Shown here: positions 25,905-34,267 of the stretch, piece by piece
Position numbering within the stretch: position 1 is the stretch's first letter
How the letters are laid out: each line of letters opens with the position of its first letter
Origin: JAPKYZ01 sp033763835
Lineage (GTDB): Bacteria; Acidobacteriota; Terriglobia; Bryobacterales; Bryobacteraceae
Direction of reading: 5' to 3'
Length of the DNA: 64,000 nt
Assembly (NCBI GenBank): GCA_033763835.1
Contig: JANRJS010000037.1
Coordinates: forward strand, 62,001 to 126,000
Made by a program: the position numbers and the translations under genes
The notes under the pieces: generated by a model
The model's database searches: none
The model's input: only the letters and a program-made list of their open reading frames with translations
What the model was told of the DNA's origin: nothing

Positions 25905-27065
25905 CTAAACGCCCATCACCTTGGCGAACGCCGTCTTGAACTTCGCCATTTCCTCGGGAGTACCGATCGATACGCGAACGTGATTCGGCCACGCCGACCA
26001 AGTGCGTCCGATGACGACCTTCTCTTGCAGCATCGCGTCGAACACTTCGCGGCCCGGGCGCTTCACGTCGATCATGATCTTGTTCGAAACCGACGGTACG
26101 AAGGAGATGTTCTTTGCCACCAGGAAGTTCTGCACGTCTTCGCGGACCCGGCCGATGATCGCCGCCCGCTCGGGAACCAGCGTCTTCGAAACCTTGAGCG
26201 AAGCGAGACCGCCTACCATGCCGGTGACGGGCAGAGCGCCCGCGCCGTAGGGGGTCATCTTGGCCAGCAGGTCCGGACGGCCGAACGCCGCGCCAGCGCG
26301 CAAACCGGCCATGCCGTAGAGCTTCGAGAACGTGCGCAGGATGATCACGTCCTTGTCCGCCGCCACCAGATCGGACCCGACCGGCAAGTTCTTGCCGAGC
26401 AGGTGGATGTACGCTTCGTCGAGCAGCAGGATCGAACCGGTGGGCTTGTTCGCCAACACGTACTCGAGATCCGCGCGTGAGGTCATCGTGCCCGTCGGAT
26501 TGTTGGGATTGCAGATATAGATGACGCCGGCGCTGGCCGAGGCCTTCACCATCGCTTTCACGTCGTGCGAGAAGTCCTTCGCCAGCGGTACCCGGATAGT
26601 CTTCGCTCCGACAAACTGCGCCGCACGGTCGGCGGCTTCATAACCGGGGTCGCCCATGACGAGCGGACGAGACGGCGACGTAAACGCCATTACGGCTTGG
26701 TGCAGCGGCGCGCTCGATCCGGCGAACGGTACCACGTAATTCGGCTTCAGACCTTCGAGATCGGCCTGCAGCTTCGTGAAGCCGAACGTCTCTTCGTACA
26801 GGTAACGGCCGCCCTTTTTGACGACGCCGAAAATCGCCTCGGCGGCTTCCGGACAAGGACCCAGCGGGTTCTCGTTCGCGTTAATCTTCACCGCGTCGGG
26901 GGGAAGGTTCCGCATCGCCGAAAGGCCCTGAGCCAGAGCGGCTTCGTTGTAAAACGGCAGGCTGGCGCCGGCCGTCATGAGAGTTGCGAAACGGCCGAAG
27001 GAGCGGCGGGAAAAGCCGCGCTTGAGCAGTTCCGAGCGGACTTCGGTGTTCAGAGTCTCGTTCAT
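25905..27065 (-). CDS. Tat-exported class I/II aminotransferase (histidinol-phosphate aminotransferase-like)
   Basis: 386-residue PLP enzyme of fold type I. The N-terminus has a twin-arginine signal with SRRSFGRF at residues 19-26, a hydrophobic stretch (FATLMTAGASLPFYN) and an AxA-type site. The catalytic part matches the HisC family: NANENPLGP, GDPGYEAADRAAQF, CNPNNPTG (186-192), LLLDEAYI with D216, and RTFSKLYGMAGLRAG with K248 as PLP lysine. A cofactor-binding enzyme that folds before export fits the Tat route. Substrate unknown. ATG at 27065 is preceded by AAGGGA. Confidence 0.85.
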   Translation of the reverse strand: MNETLNTEVRSELLKRGFSRRSFGRFATLMTAGASLPFYNEAALAQGLSAMRNLPPDAVKINANENPLGPCPEAAEAIFGVVKKGGRYLYEETFGFTKLQADLEGLKPNYVVPFAGSSAPLHQAVMAFTSPSRPLVMGDPGYEAADRAAQFVGAKTIRVPLAKDFSHDVKAMVKASASAGVIYICNPNNPTGTMTSRADLEYVLANKPTGSILLLDEAYIHLLGKNLPVGSDLVAADKDVIILRTFSKLYGMAGLRAGAAFGRPDLLAKMTPYGAGALPVTGMVGGLASLKVSKTLVPERAAIIGRVREDVQNFLVAKNISFVPSVSNKIMIDVKRPGREVFDAMLQEKVVIGRTWSAWPNHVRVSIGTPEEMAKFKTAFAKVMGV

Positions 27066-27105
27066 GCGATGTCCCTTTTCTTAACTGACTACTTCTCGTA
27101 AGTAT

Positions 27106-27133
27106 ATGCCGCCGGAGCCTTCCCCGGCGGCAT
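27106..27133 (-). terminator. Strong hairpin between receptor 2 and the aminotransferase gene
   Basis: ATGCCGCCGG (27106-27115) and CCGGCGGCAT (27124-27133) form a perfect 10-bp stem around AGCCTTCC. A second shorter stem, GGCGGC-AA-GCCGCC, lies at 27157-27170. Both lie after the receptor 2 stop and before the next gene's start, so tandem termination is likely. No U-run follows on the minus strand. Confidence 0.5.
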
Positions 27134-27189
27134 TTTGTCACTAAATTGTCGCCATTGGCGGCAAGCCGCCGCGGGCCGTTTGCCTCCGC

Positions 27190-30100
27190 TTAGAAATACA
27201 GGCGGAGACCCAACTGAATCATGCGGGGGAAGTTAGCCTGCTGCGTAATCCGGCCAAATCCTGCGTTGCCCAGCGCCGTCGAAGGTGCGCGGAACCAGGG
27301 CGTATTCATGGCGTTCAGCGCCTCGCCGCGGAACTGAGCCTTAAACCGTTCGGTGATTGCGAACGTCTTGAACACGGACGCGTCCCAGTTCACCTGACCC
27401 GGCCCGCGCATCGCGATCGTCCGAGTTACATTTCCGAAAGAGGCCGCACCGGCGCCGCTAAATGCCGCCGGATTGATCCAGTTGTCAATCCGTTGACCAA
27501 ACGATCCGCTGGTCTCCGGCGACACACCGGTCGCATTCGGACGTTGACGCGCGTTGCCAAAACTGGCGTTGTTGTTTTGGTCCTGGAAGATCTGGAGCGG
27601 ATAGCCGGTCTGGATGGTCGAGACCACGTTAAACGACCAGCCGCCCAACAACAGATTCGTGGCGTAGTTGGCCGAACCCAGGAAAGCCTTACCCCGGCCA
27701 AACGGCAGTTCGTAGGTAATCGCGTTGGTCCAGCGATGCGGCGAATGCAGGTAAGACAAGCCATATTCGCCGTCGAGCGAGAAGACATCCTGCGGGCCGG
27801 AATTACCGCCATTTAGGTTATTCCCCGCGCCGCCGCCCGACATATCGAAGTTCTTCGACCACGTGTACGCGGTCACGAACGTCAAGCCGTTCGACATCGC
27901 CTTTTGCGCGCGCAGGACCGCCGAGTCGTAACGAGCCCGGTTGCGGTCCGAATTGACCAAGGTCACGCCAGTAAAGGCGGCGTAGGGCCGCAACAGCTGG
28001 TTCTGTGTGATCGTCGCGTTGCCGACGCCGTTCGAACCGCCTCGTTGGTAGTAAGGATTCGCTACCGAAGAATTGAGGGCCAAAACGCCCCGGCTGAAAT
28101 TCGAAGGGTCGAGCTGATTGATATTCAGGCCCGCCGTCGTCCACGTCAGGTTGTTCGTCCGCGAACCGCTATAGCCCACCGAGAAGTTGATTCCGCCCGG
28201 CAACTGCCGTTGGATATCGATCGAGTATTGCTGCACCCGGGGAGACCGCGCGTTGGGATCGAGAATCGAGAGGCTCTTGCCGATCCCGGTGAGCGGCCCA
28301 AGCGAACTGCCGACGGGACGGTCGAGACCGTTCGGCCAAGGGTTCGACAACTGAATCGCCGGAGTCTTGTTGCCGTCGTTCGAGACCGCCGGTGTCGTCG
28401 TCGCCGTGATCCCTTCGCTGGTTAGAGGACCGCCCAACGGGAAGTTCGGCGCCCAAAAGATGCCATAACCGCCGCGAATTACCGTCTTGTCGTTTAGTTG
28501 GTAAGCGAAGCCGATGCGCGGCGAGAACTTATTGAGATTAGGGTCGCCGGTGGTGACCTTCTGGCCGTTGACGCCCGCAAACCGGAACACGCCGAACGTC
28601 GGGTAGCCGGAACTGGCGCCGATCGGATTCGGAGCCGCCGGATCGAAGCCCGTAATCAGATTGTCGTTCGTTTCCCGCAGACCCGTCTCACGCTCCCATC
28701 GCAACCCCAGATTTAGCGTCAACCGGTTGGTTACGCGAAAGTCGTCGTGGATGTACCAAGCGTAGTAATCGATGTATTGAAATAGCTTGGTAGAAACGAA
28801 CCCCGTGGCCCCCGCCGGAGCGCCCAGCAAAAGGCTGGCGATATCCGAACCCGAAGTGGAGTTGGTATTGGCGTTCGCCCGGGTAAACGTGTTGTTGAAC
28901 GTGAACGCTCCAGCCGAATTGCCTAGTTGGATGCCGTCCACGTGCAGCCGCCGCTGATCGTAACCTACCTTCACGTTGTGCTTGCCGAGAAACTTGGAAA
29001 GCTGCGCGCCGAAATTCTTGGAATGATGAACGTAGTTTCCGTTCGAGTTCGTTCCCAGACTGTGCGCCGTCTGCATCGTGACATTGGGAAACACCGGCGA
29101 AGTAACGCCGTTTAGAAACGTTTGGCTAAAGCCCAGGCTCGCCACGTTGAAACCCGCCGACTTCTGGCTCTCGATATTCGGGAACCGGTTAAAGCCATAC
29201 CGCACGGCGAGCACGGTGGTCGGGCTCAGCGTCATCGTGTTATTAATCTGCGTAGCGTTTACGATCCGCTCCAAAGTCCATTGGTTCGGGGACGAAATGT
29301 TCCCCACGTTGAACTCGCCCGGCTCGATCGAGTTGTATTTCAGGTAACTGATGCTAGCTCGCCACCAGCTGGTGACCTGGTGATCAAGCTTCGCGAAGTA
29401 CTGATCGGCCTTTGACGGCAGAGTCGACGCGGGAAATAGATTAAAGTCGCCGAAGTAGGCGGCATTGCCGGTGGGATTCGCGAACGAAGCCGCGATGTTA
29501 CGCCCCACCGGGTCCATCCGGTTGGTGGGGATGATGTTGCCCGCGAACGGCGTCCGGCTTCCGTCGGCTTGCGAAGTCAGAGGATCGTAAATCGTCTGCA
29601 AAGCACCCGCTTGAGTCCTCGACTGCGAGAAGTTACCGGTTCGTTCCAGAGCCGTCGGCACGTAATAGCGCTGGCTCGCCGCTTGCGTGTCCCGGTAGCC
29701 CTCGAAGCCTAGCCAGAAAAACGTCTTGTTCTTACCGTCGTAAACCTTGGGAATCCAAACTTTACCTCCAAAGCTGCCGCCGTAGTTGCGGAACGGCTGA
29801 TCGGAAATCGGACGACCGGCCCGGTTGTTGAAGTAAAGGTTCGCTAGCCACTCCGTTTCGCGCATGTAGCCGAATAGCGAGCCGTGGTAGGTATTCGTGC
29901 CCGACTTCATGAAGGTGTTGAACATCCCGCCTCCGGTGCGTCCGTTCTCGGCGTCGTAAGCGGCAATTTGCACCTTCACCTCTTCCACCGCTTCAAGCGA
30001 CGGAATGATGACCGCGCGATTGGAGAAGTCCGTGATCGGAATCCCATCGATTAAATAGTTGTTGCCGCGGACGGGACCGCCATTGATCGAAATCGCCGAC

Positions 30101-30645
30101 GATCCCGATTGGTCCTGCATGCGGTTGTACGCAGGATTGCCCACCTGCTGTACGGTCGGCGCGAGGCGCGACATCATAAATGGGTTGCGGCCTAAATTCG
30201 GGAGGTCGATGAGCTTCTGGCGGTCGATCGACTGGCCTTGCGAGGCGTTCGACGTCTCAAGCAAAGGCACTTCTTCGGTGACCATCACGCTCTCGGTCAC
30301 GTTGCCGACTTCAAGCTTCAGGTCGAGCGTGACGAACTGTTGCGTCGCCACGATGACGCCGCGGCGCTCGAACCTCTTAAAACCGGGCGATTCCGCCACC
30401 AGCATATAGGTGGCCGGCGTCACCGAAGCGAATGTGTATTCGCCCAAACTGTTAGAGACCGTGGAGCGGGCGAAACCCGTCCCTTCGTCGGTCAGCGTCA
30501 CTTTTGCGTTGCCAATCACGCCGCCTTGCGCGTCGGCGACTAAACCGCGGACGCCGCCGTAGATCGATTGGGCTCGAAGGGAAACGCCGGAAAGCGTAAG
30601 TAAGGCCACGAGGGATGCGGCCCGGGCTACTTTCAAATACGTCAT
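27190..30645 (-). CDS. TonB-dependent receptor-like outer-membrane protein (receptor 2)
   Basis: 1151-residue exported protein. Signal peptide MTYLKVARAASLVALLTLSG is followed by a carboxypeptidase-regulatory-like domain (YGGVRGLVADAQGGVIGNAK; SLGEYTFASVTPATYMLVAE), a plug-like region (SAISINGGPVRGNNYLIDGI; EVKVQIAAYDAENGRTGGGM) and a large barrel ending in PRMIQLGLRLYF with a terminal aromatic residue. The family is the Oar/TonB-dependent receptor group of Acidobacteriota; ligand unknown. ATG at 30645 is preceded at 5 bases by AGGGG, which lies inside a long inverted repeat. The neighbouring upstream gene encodes a small secreted HExxH protein. Confidence 0.88.
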   Translation of the reverse strand: MTYLKVARAASLVALLTLSGVSLRAQSIYGGVRGLVADAQGGVIGNAKVTLTDEGTGFARSTVSNSLGEYTFASVTPATYMLVAESPGFKRFERRGVIVATQQFVTLDLKLEVGNVTESVMVTEEVPLLETSNASQGQSIDRQKLIDLPNLGRNPFMMSRLAPTVQQVGNPAYNRMQDQSGSSAISINGGPVRGNNYLIDGIPITDFSNRAVIIPSLEAVEEVKVQIAAYDAENGRTGGGMFNTFMKSGTNTYHGSLFGYMRETEWLANLYFNNRAGRPISDQPFRNYGGSFGGKVWIPKVYDGKNKTFFWLGFEGYRDTQAASQRYYVPTALERTGNFSQSRTQAGALQTIYDPLTSQADGSRTPFAGNIIPTNRMDPVGRNIAASFANPTGNAAYFGDFNLFPASTLPSKADQYFAKLDHQVTSWWRASISYLKYNSIEPGEFNVGNISSPNQWTLERIVNATQINNTMTLSPTTVLAVRYGFNRFPNIESQKSAGFNVASLGFSQTFLNGVTSPVFPNVTMQTAHSLGTNSNGNYVHHSKNFGAQLSKFLGKHNVKVGYDQRRLHVDGIQLGNSAGAFTFNNTFTRANANTNSTSGSDIASLLLGAPAGATGFVSTKLFQYIDYYAWYIHDDFRVTNRLTLNLGLRWERETGLRETNDNLITGFDPAAPNPIGASSGYPTFGVFRFAGVNGQKVTTGDPNLNKFSPRIGFAYQLNDKTVIRGGYGIFWAPNFPLGGPLTSEGITATTTPAVSNDGNKTPAIQLSNPWPNGLDRPVGSSLGPLTGIGKSLSILDPNARSPRVQQYSIDIQRQLPGGINFSVGYSGSRTNNLTWTTAGLNINQLDPSNFSRGVLALNSSVANPYYQRGGSNGVGNATITQNQLLRPYAAFTGVTLVNSDRNRARYDSAVLRAQKAMSNGLTFVTAYTWSKNFDMSGGGAGNNLNGGNSGPQDVFSLDGEYGLSYLHSPHRWTNAITYELPFGRGKAFLGSANYATNLLLGGWSFNVVSTIQTGYPLQIFQDQNNNASFGNARQRPNATGVSPETSGSFGQRIDNWINPAAFSGAGAASFGNVTRTIAMRGPGQVNWDASVFKTFAITERFKAQFRGEALNAMNTPWFRAPSTALGNAGFGRITQQANFPRMIQLGLRLYF

Positions 30646-30650
30646 GGAAA

Positions 30651-30710
30651 CCCCTGTATCGGAATGTGGCGCTCAGCTTCTGGGAGCGCTAGTGGCTGCA
30701 CATACAGGGG
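30651..30710 (-). promoter_or_regulatory. Inverted repeat enclosing the receptor 2 ribosome binding site
   Basis: On the minus strand CCCCTGTAT (30710-30702) and ATACAGGGG (30659-30651) are perfectly complementary over 9 bp, 42 bases apart. The 3' arm contains the Shine-Dalgarno AGGGG, 5 bases before the ATG. Inside, GCGCTC (30689-30684) pairs with GAGCGC (30674-30669) around a 9-base loop, and GTG (30701-30699) can pair with CAC (30668-30666). The structure would hide the ribosome binding site and could be a riboswitch, thermosensor or protein-binding leader. Confidence 0.6.
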
Positions 30711-30718
30711 CAGCGGGC

Positions 30719-30740
30719 CCTACGCCCAACATGGCGTAGG
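30719..30740 (-). promoter_or_regulatory. Second leader hairpin upstream of receptor 2
   Basis: CCTACGCC (30719-30726) and GGCGTAGG (30733-30740) form a perfect 8-bp stem around CAACAT. It lies directly 5' of the ribosome-binding-site repeat and has no U-tail in the minus direction, so it is more likely part of the structured leader than a terminator. Confidence 0.5.
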
Positions 30741-30752
30741 TAAAAACTCAAT

Positions 30753-30767
30753 GCGCCGACTCGGCGC
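30753..30767 (-). terminator. Palindromic hairpin after the HExxH gene
   Basis: GCGCCGA-C-TCGGCGC is a perfect 15-base palindrome-type repeat. On the minus strand it is followed by ATTGAGTTTTTA, so it could terminate transcripts of the upstream gene; it may also be the first element of the receptor 2 leader. Confidence 0.4.
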
Positions 30768-30781
30768 GCCAATATTCGTCA

Positions 30782-30787
30782 AGTATA
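30782..30787 (-). promoter_or_regulatory. Possible -10 box for receptor 2
   Basis: Reads TATACT on the minus strand, a good -10 hexamer, about 140 bases upstream of the receptor 2 ATG. No good -35 sits at the normal distance. Use of this site would place all three leader hairpins in the transcript. Confidence 0.3.
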
Positions 30788-30821
30788 GGCGAGGACGGTT
30801 CCGCCCGCTTATCAATATTTT

Positions 30822-31454
30822 CTATCGGATGTCTTGAATCGGGGTGTTAGACCGGGCCGCGGTGCGCCACTCGCGGTGCATCCGGCGGGCGTCGTCTTTC
30901 GAGAACTCCAGCCGGTCCGAGATCAGTTGCGCGCCCGACAGCGACTCCTTAAAAACGCCGGACTTCGTGTGATGCGGATTCCGCGCGACGATATGGAAAA
31001 GTTCGTGCGCCAATACCCGGCCCAGCGCCCGGCCCAGCAGTTTTTCGCGCTGGCCTCGCTGCCCGCCCCAGATCGCGCTATCGACGGCCCGGCGAATCCG
31101 GTCGCACGCTACTTCGCTAAACGGCAAGATATCGCCTTCCACCGTATGCGACCAGGCGAGCGGACCGCGTTCGTCGATGAACGTTGTAAACGGAAACGCG
31201 CTCATCCGGCACGAGCCCTTAAAGCGCACCATCGCTAAATCCTCGAACTCGGCGCCATCGGCGACATGAGCGCGCATTTGGAGATCGAGGCGGTATCCGG
31301 TGCGGCCCAACAGATGGGTCACTTCCCGCTTCATCTCCGTAAACGACTCTAATGATGGGGTTTGTTCGAAATCTACCAGAACGGTGAGACTCGGGCCGAA
31401 GCCCTCCGCCGACAAAGCGGAGGCGGCCAAAATGGATAACGCAACGTAGCGCAT
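30822..31454 (-). CDS. Small secreted protein with HExxH zinc-protease motif
   Basis: 210-residue exported protein with signal peptide MRYVALSILAASALSAEG. The HELFH motif at residues 150-154 within LGRVLAHELFHIVARNPHH, plus histidines at 161-162 and a downstream glutamate (KESLSGAQL), is the pattern of a zinc-dependent metalloprotease. It lacks recognisable similarity to a named protease family. ATG at 31454 is used rather than the upstream GTG-type start because it begins the signal peptide. It lies just upstream of receptor 2, but a terminator-like stem separates them. Confidence 0.65.
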   Translation of the reverse strand: MRYVALSILAASALSAEGFGPSLTVLVDFEQTPSLESFTEMKREVTHLLGRTGYRLDLQMRAHVADGAEFEDLAMVRFKGSCRMSAFPFTTFIDERGPLAWSHTVEGDILPFSEVACDRIRRAVDSAIWGGQRGQREKLLGRALGRVLAHELFHIVARNPHHTKSGVFKESLSGAQLISDRLEFSKDDARRMHREWRTAARSNTPIQDIR

Positions 31455-31553
31455 GGGCCGATCCTCGTGGAACGTCGGCGGGACCAACGATGTCCCGCCA
31501 AGTCAACTATATGACGGATTTGCCCTAGTTGAAGATAGTATTTATAGGCTCGA

Positions 31554-32060
31554 TCAAGGAATTTTTTCGGCGGCAGGCTTGCGTGGGAAGTTGTAGAAGC
31601 CAAAATCCTTCTCCGTCATGGCTTTAGCGGCGAAGATGATTTGGCCGGTGTGCCCCGAGAAGTGTTCAATTACATGGATGATGGCTTCAAAGACAGTTAA
31701 GTCGTAACCCTGGATCGTAACTGTCTCGGTCAAACGCTCGGGCGGTAGGGAACGGATGATGCCCGCCGCCTCGGCGATGACTCCCGCCAATCGCTCCTTG
31801 AGGTCGGCGCGGGAAATTCCGCCGCGCGCCGCGAACTCCCGGTCGCGCATCCGGACGTCGGGCAGTTTCGCGACGCCGAACCCGATCCATTGGCGAACGT
31901 TGCCGCAAAGGTGCAGCACCAGATTGCCAACCGCATTCGAGTTTCCGCCCGCCCGTCCCCAGATCTGCTCTTCGTCGAGCGTGTCGAGGCAGGCGGCGAT
32001 CCGTCCGGCCAGCTGTTCGAGTTTCTTCGGCGCGTAGGCGAGGAATACCGTTTCGAGCAT
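31554..32060 (-). CDS. DinB-like (DUF1572) family protein
   Basis: 168-residue four-helix protein of the DinB/DUF1572 superfamily, which binds a divalent metal. Histidines in VLHLCGNVRQWIG and the pair in VIEHFSGHTGQI are the expected ligands. Relatives include thiol transferases using bacillithiol or mycothiol, but most members have no assigned activity. ATG at 32060 gives full length. It is on the same strand as the winged-helix gene upstream, with a 55-base gap. Confidence 0.78.
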   Translation of the reverse strand: MLETVFLAYAPKKLEQLAGRIAACLDTLDEEQIWGRAGGNSNAVGNLVLHLCGNVRQWIGFGVAKLPDVRMRDREFAARGGISRADLKERLAGVIAEAAGIIRSLPPERLTETVTIQGYDLTVFEAIIHVIEHFSGHTGQIIFAAKAMTEKDFGFYNFPRKPAAEKIP

Positions 32061-32115
32061 GGCCTCAGGATAGCCCGGCTCTCAACGGGGCGAAACCCCG
32101 CGCCGCTAAGCCGCG

Positions 32116-32763
32116 CTAAATCGCCGTCACTTTGCCGTCGGCGGACTTCTTCACTTTGCCCGCGCGCATGAGTTTGCCGAGAACTAGCGACACGGTCTGT
32201 ACTCGAACGCCCAAGGAATCGGCCAAGTCGCCCGGAACTACCGGCCCGCTCGCCAGCGCTTTTTCGATCTTCTCCTGGATGCCCGAGCCGCCCTTCCCCG
32301 CAGGCGCTTTCTTCGCGTTCGTCTTTCCCGGCTTTCTCCCGCGCTTCTGTACCACCGGAGCGGCCGCCGCCTTACGCGAGCCTTTCGTCAAACCCCAACC
32401 TTCGGGGAACCGGGCGATCTCGCCCATCTCCTTCAGGCGGTTCAACACGTTTTGCACAATGCTGCGGAAGTTCGTGGAGCGCGAAGCGACCCCGCCGTTC
32501 TCCAAGGCGTCCGAGATCTCGCTCACCGGCCTGCGGCTGCCGTCCGACAAAAACATCCGCACGGCTTCGATGACGGTCTTACCTTGGTAAGGCTGCGCGC
32601 CGGTGCGTGGAGACGCGGCGGACGCTCTTTGCGCGGGCTTCGCCGCCGGCGTACCTTGCCACACGCCGACTAAGGCGCGCAAACTTTCGATCGAAGCGTT
32701 CAGCGCGTCGCGCTTCGCTTCCATGTCGGCGATGATCGCCGAATAGTCCACTGAATCGTTCAC
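32116..32763 (-). CDS. Winged-helix DNA-binding protein with lysine/alanine-rich linker
   Basis: 215-residue protein. N-terminal residues form a coiled segment (DMEAKRDALNASIESLRALV). A first winged-helix-like domain follows (GKTVIEAVRMFLSDGSRRPV; EISDALENGGVASRSTNF; IVQNVLNRLKEMGEIARF), then a basic Lys/Ala/Pro linker, and a C-terminal helix-turn-helix (IEKALASGPVVPGDLADSLG; VRVQTVSLVLGKLMRAGKVK). GTG at 32763 was chosen over an upstream TTG/ATG because AAGGAG stands 6 bases before it. A perfect palindrome lies 31 bases upstream of the start. Likely a DNA-binding or nucleoid-associated regulator; its targets are unknown. Confidence 0.7.
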   Translation of the reverse strand: MNDSVDYSAIIADMEAKRDALNASIESLRALVGVWQGTPAAKPAQRASAASPRTGAQPYQGKTVIEAVRMFLSDGSRRPVSEISDALENGGVASRSTNFRSIVQNVLNRLKEMGEIARFPEGWGLTKGSRKAAAAPVVQKRGRKPGKTNAKKAPAGKGGSGIQEKIEKALASGPVVPGDLADSLGVRVQTVSLVLGKLMRAGKVKKSADGKVTAI

Positions 32764-32793
32764 TAGAGCTCCTTTGCTCACTGACCCTAACAA

Positions 32794-32809
32794 TGTAACA
32801 GTTGTTACA
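32794..32809. promoter_or_regulatory. Operator-like perfect inverted repeat
   Basis: TGTAACA-GT-TGTTACA is a perfect 7-bp inverted repeat with a 2-base centre, upstream of the winged-helix gene and touching the stop of the DUF4434 gene. Its symmetry and spacing suit a dimeric regulator, perhaps autoregulation. Confidence 0.5.
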
Positions 32810-33662
32810 TACTCAGTCGAGTCAATTCCTCGAACAGAGCCGCCGCCTCCGGGCCGCCGAGCGGCGTCGCATACTCGGGCAGGCTAAAGGCGAACGGCGC
32901 GCGCGGCGCGATCGCCAACTGAGCGCGAATGCGGCCGACGCTTGCCGGACGCGCCGAAAAAGGCTCCGCGCTCACTTGCTCGAACACCTCGACGACGGGC
33001 CGCCAAGGCAGTCCATCGAGAGCCGAGAAATAGGCTCGCACGTCTTCGAGACTCAGCTTCTTCGTCCCGATCGAATCCTGAAACAGCAGCCCGCCGATCT
33101 TCGTTTCGCTTAGCATGGCGTGGCAAAAACGCGCGAACTTGGCGGGCGGCATCGCGCCGTTAGCGAAGGCGGAAATCGCGACCGGACCTCGCGCCGTGCG
33201 GCGCATATCGTTTGCCGTGCGCCGCAAATAAGAGAACAAAGCGCGCGGATCGGACCACCGGGTATCGTCGATCTCTTCGGTGAGATACCAGCCATGAAAA
33301 TTCCGCTCGCGCGTGAGCGGCTTCAGCTCGCGCAACAGCGTCAGATTGCGTTTGCGGTCGAAGGTCTCAAGAGGCGACGTCCAGAAGCGCGCGTCGTTCA
33401 CTAACCCTAAATCGACGGCGAAGCCCATACCGAACACGCGAGGCAACAGATCGGCGAAGCATTCGACGCCGTCGTGCGTCCATTGCACGATCACCCGTTC
33501 CACACCCAAAGCGCGAAGGTAACTCGCGAGTTCCGTCCAACGCTCGCGCGGCCACCCTCGATGAGCGCGCGTGAGTTGAAGAAAGGTGCCGGAAAACGGA
33601 GCACGCCGCAAAAATGGCGCCGACAACAGTTCGCGCCGCGTCACCGCCGACGAACCCTCCAT
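32805..33662 (-). CDS. DUF4434-like protein (TIM-barrel, glycosidase-like)
   Basis: 285-residue protein similar to the DUF4434 family, distantly related to glycoside hydrolase TIM barrels. Visible strands include FSGTFLQLTRAHRGWPRERW, GVERVIVQWTHDG, HGWYLTEEIDDTRW, GPVAISAFANGAMPPAKFAR and KIGGLLFQDSIGTKKLSLED. The conserved glutamates in YLTEEID are candidate catalytic residues. Substrate unknown. The N-terminus has TRRELLSAPFLRR, a weak Tat-like element. ATG at 33662. Divergent from the rplM operon. Confidence 0.7.
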   Translation of the reverse strand: MEGSSAVTRRELLSAPFLRRAPFSGTFLQLTRAHRGWPRERWTELASYLRALGVERVIVQWTHDGVECFADLLPRVFGMGFAVDLGLVNDARFWTSPLETFDRKRNLTLLRELKPLTRERNFHGWYLTEEIDDTRWSDPRALFSYLRRTANDMRRTARGPVAISAFANGAMPPAKFARFCHAMLSETKIGGLLFQDSIGTKKLSLEDVRAYFSALDGLPWRPVVEVFEQVSAEPFSARPASVGRIRAQLAIAPRAPFAFSLPEYATPLGGPEAAALFEELTRLSM

Positions 33663-33752
33663 TCACCCATTCGGGCGATCCATCCACGGCGATTGTCTCA
33701 CGCACCGGCACGGGCGGTGGACCGGGCACTTTAACGCCGGCGAATCCGCCGT

Positions 33753-33781
33753 TTGACACATCCGTCATAGGCGGCTACCAT
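33753..33781 (+). promoter_or_regulatory. Promoter of the rplM-rpsI operon
   Basis: TTGACA (33753-33758) and TACCAT (33776-33781) are separated by exactly 17 bases, a near-consensus sigma-70 promoter 37 bases before the rplM ATG. The leader would be about 30 bases. Confidence 0.7.
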
Positions 33782-33818
33782 GAAGTGTTAGTCTGTATCC
33801 GAACGGAGAACTGTGTCC

Positions 33819-34253
33819 ATGAGCACCGTAATTCCGTCCGGGAACGAAATCGAGCGTAAGTGGTTCATTCTGGACGCCGAAAACGCCGTCCTCGGCCGTT
33901 TGGCCACCCGGGCCGCCACCCTCTTGATGGGGAAGCATAAGCCGACCTACACGCCGTTCCTGGACACTGGCGACCACGTTGTGGTCATTAACGCGAAAAA
34001 GGTCAAGCTGACCGGCCGCAAAGAAGAACAAAAGATGTACCGCCACCATTCGGGCTATCCGGGCGGATTAAAGGAAACTCAGGCGCGGCGCATGCGCGAA
34101 ACGCGCCCCGAACGGATGCTGGAGCTTGCCATTCAAGGCATGCTTCCCAAAACCAAACTCGGCAAGCAGATGTACCGTAAGCTGAACGTCTATGCGGGCG
34201 ACAAGCATCCGCATCAGGCGCAGAAGCCGGTCCTGTTCGCGCAGGCCCAATAG
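33819..34253 (+). CDS. rplM: 50S ribosomal protein L13
   Basis: 144-residue protein with the L13 landmarks KWFILDAENAVLGRLATRAA, LMGKHKPTYTPFLDTGDHVV, KMYRHHSGYPGGLKE, RPERMLELAIQGMLPK and LGKQMYRKLNVYAGDKHPHQ. ATG at 33819 is chosen with GGAG ten bases upstream; a GTG at 33813 in the same frame is possible but lies too close to that site. rpsI follows after 14 bases, the standard rplM-rpsI pair. Confidence 0.97.
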   Translation: MSTVIPSGNEIERKWFILDAENAVLGRLATRAATLLMGKHKPTYTPFLDTGDHVVVINAKKVKLTGRKEEQKMYRHHSGYPGGLKETQARRMRETRPERMLELAIQGMLPKTKLGKQMYRKLNVYAGDKHPHQAQKPVLFAQAQ

Positions 34254-34267
34254 CAGGAAGGATTTTC

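Noticed and set aside
30660..30710. GCCACT in the receptor 2 leader, similar to part of the cobalamin riboswitch B12 box
   Set aside because: The whole leader is too short and lacks the other conserved cobalamin riboswitch elements.
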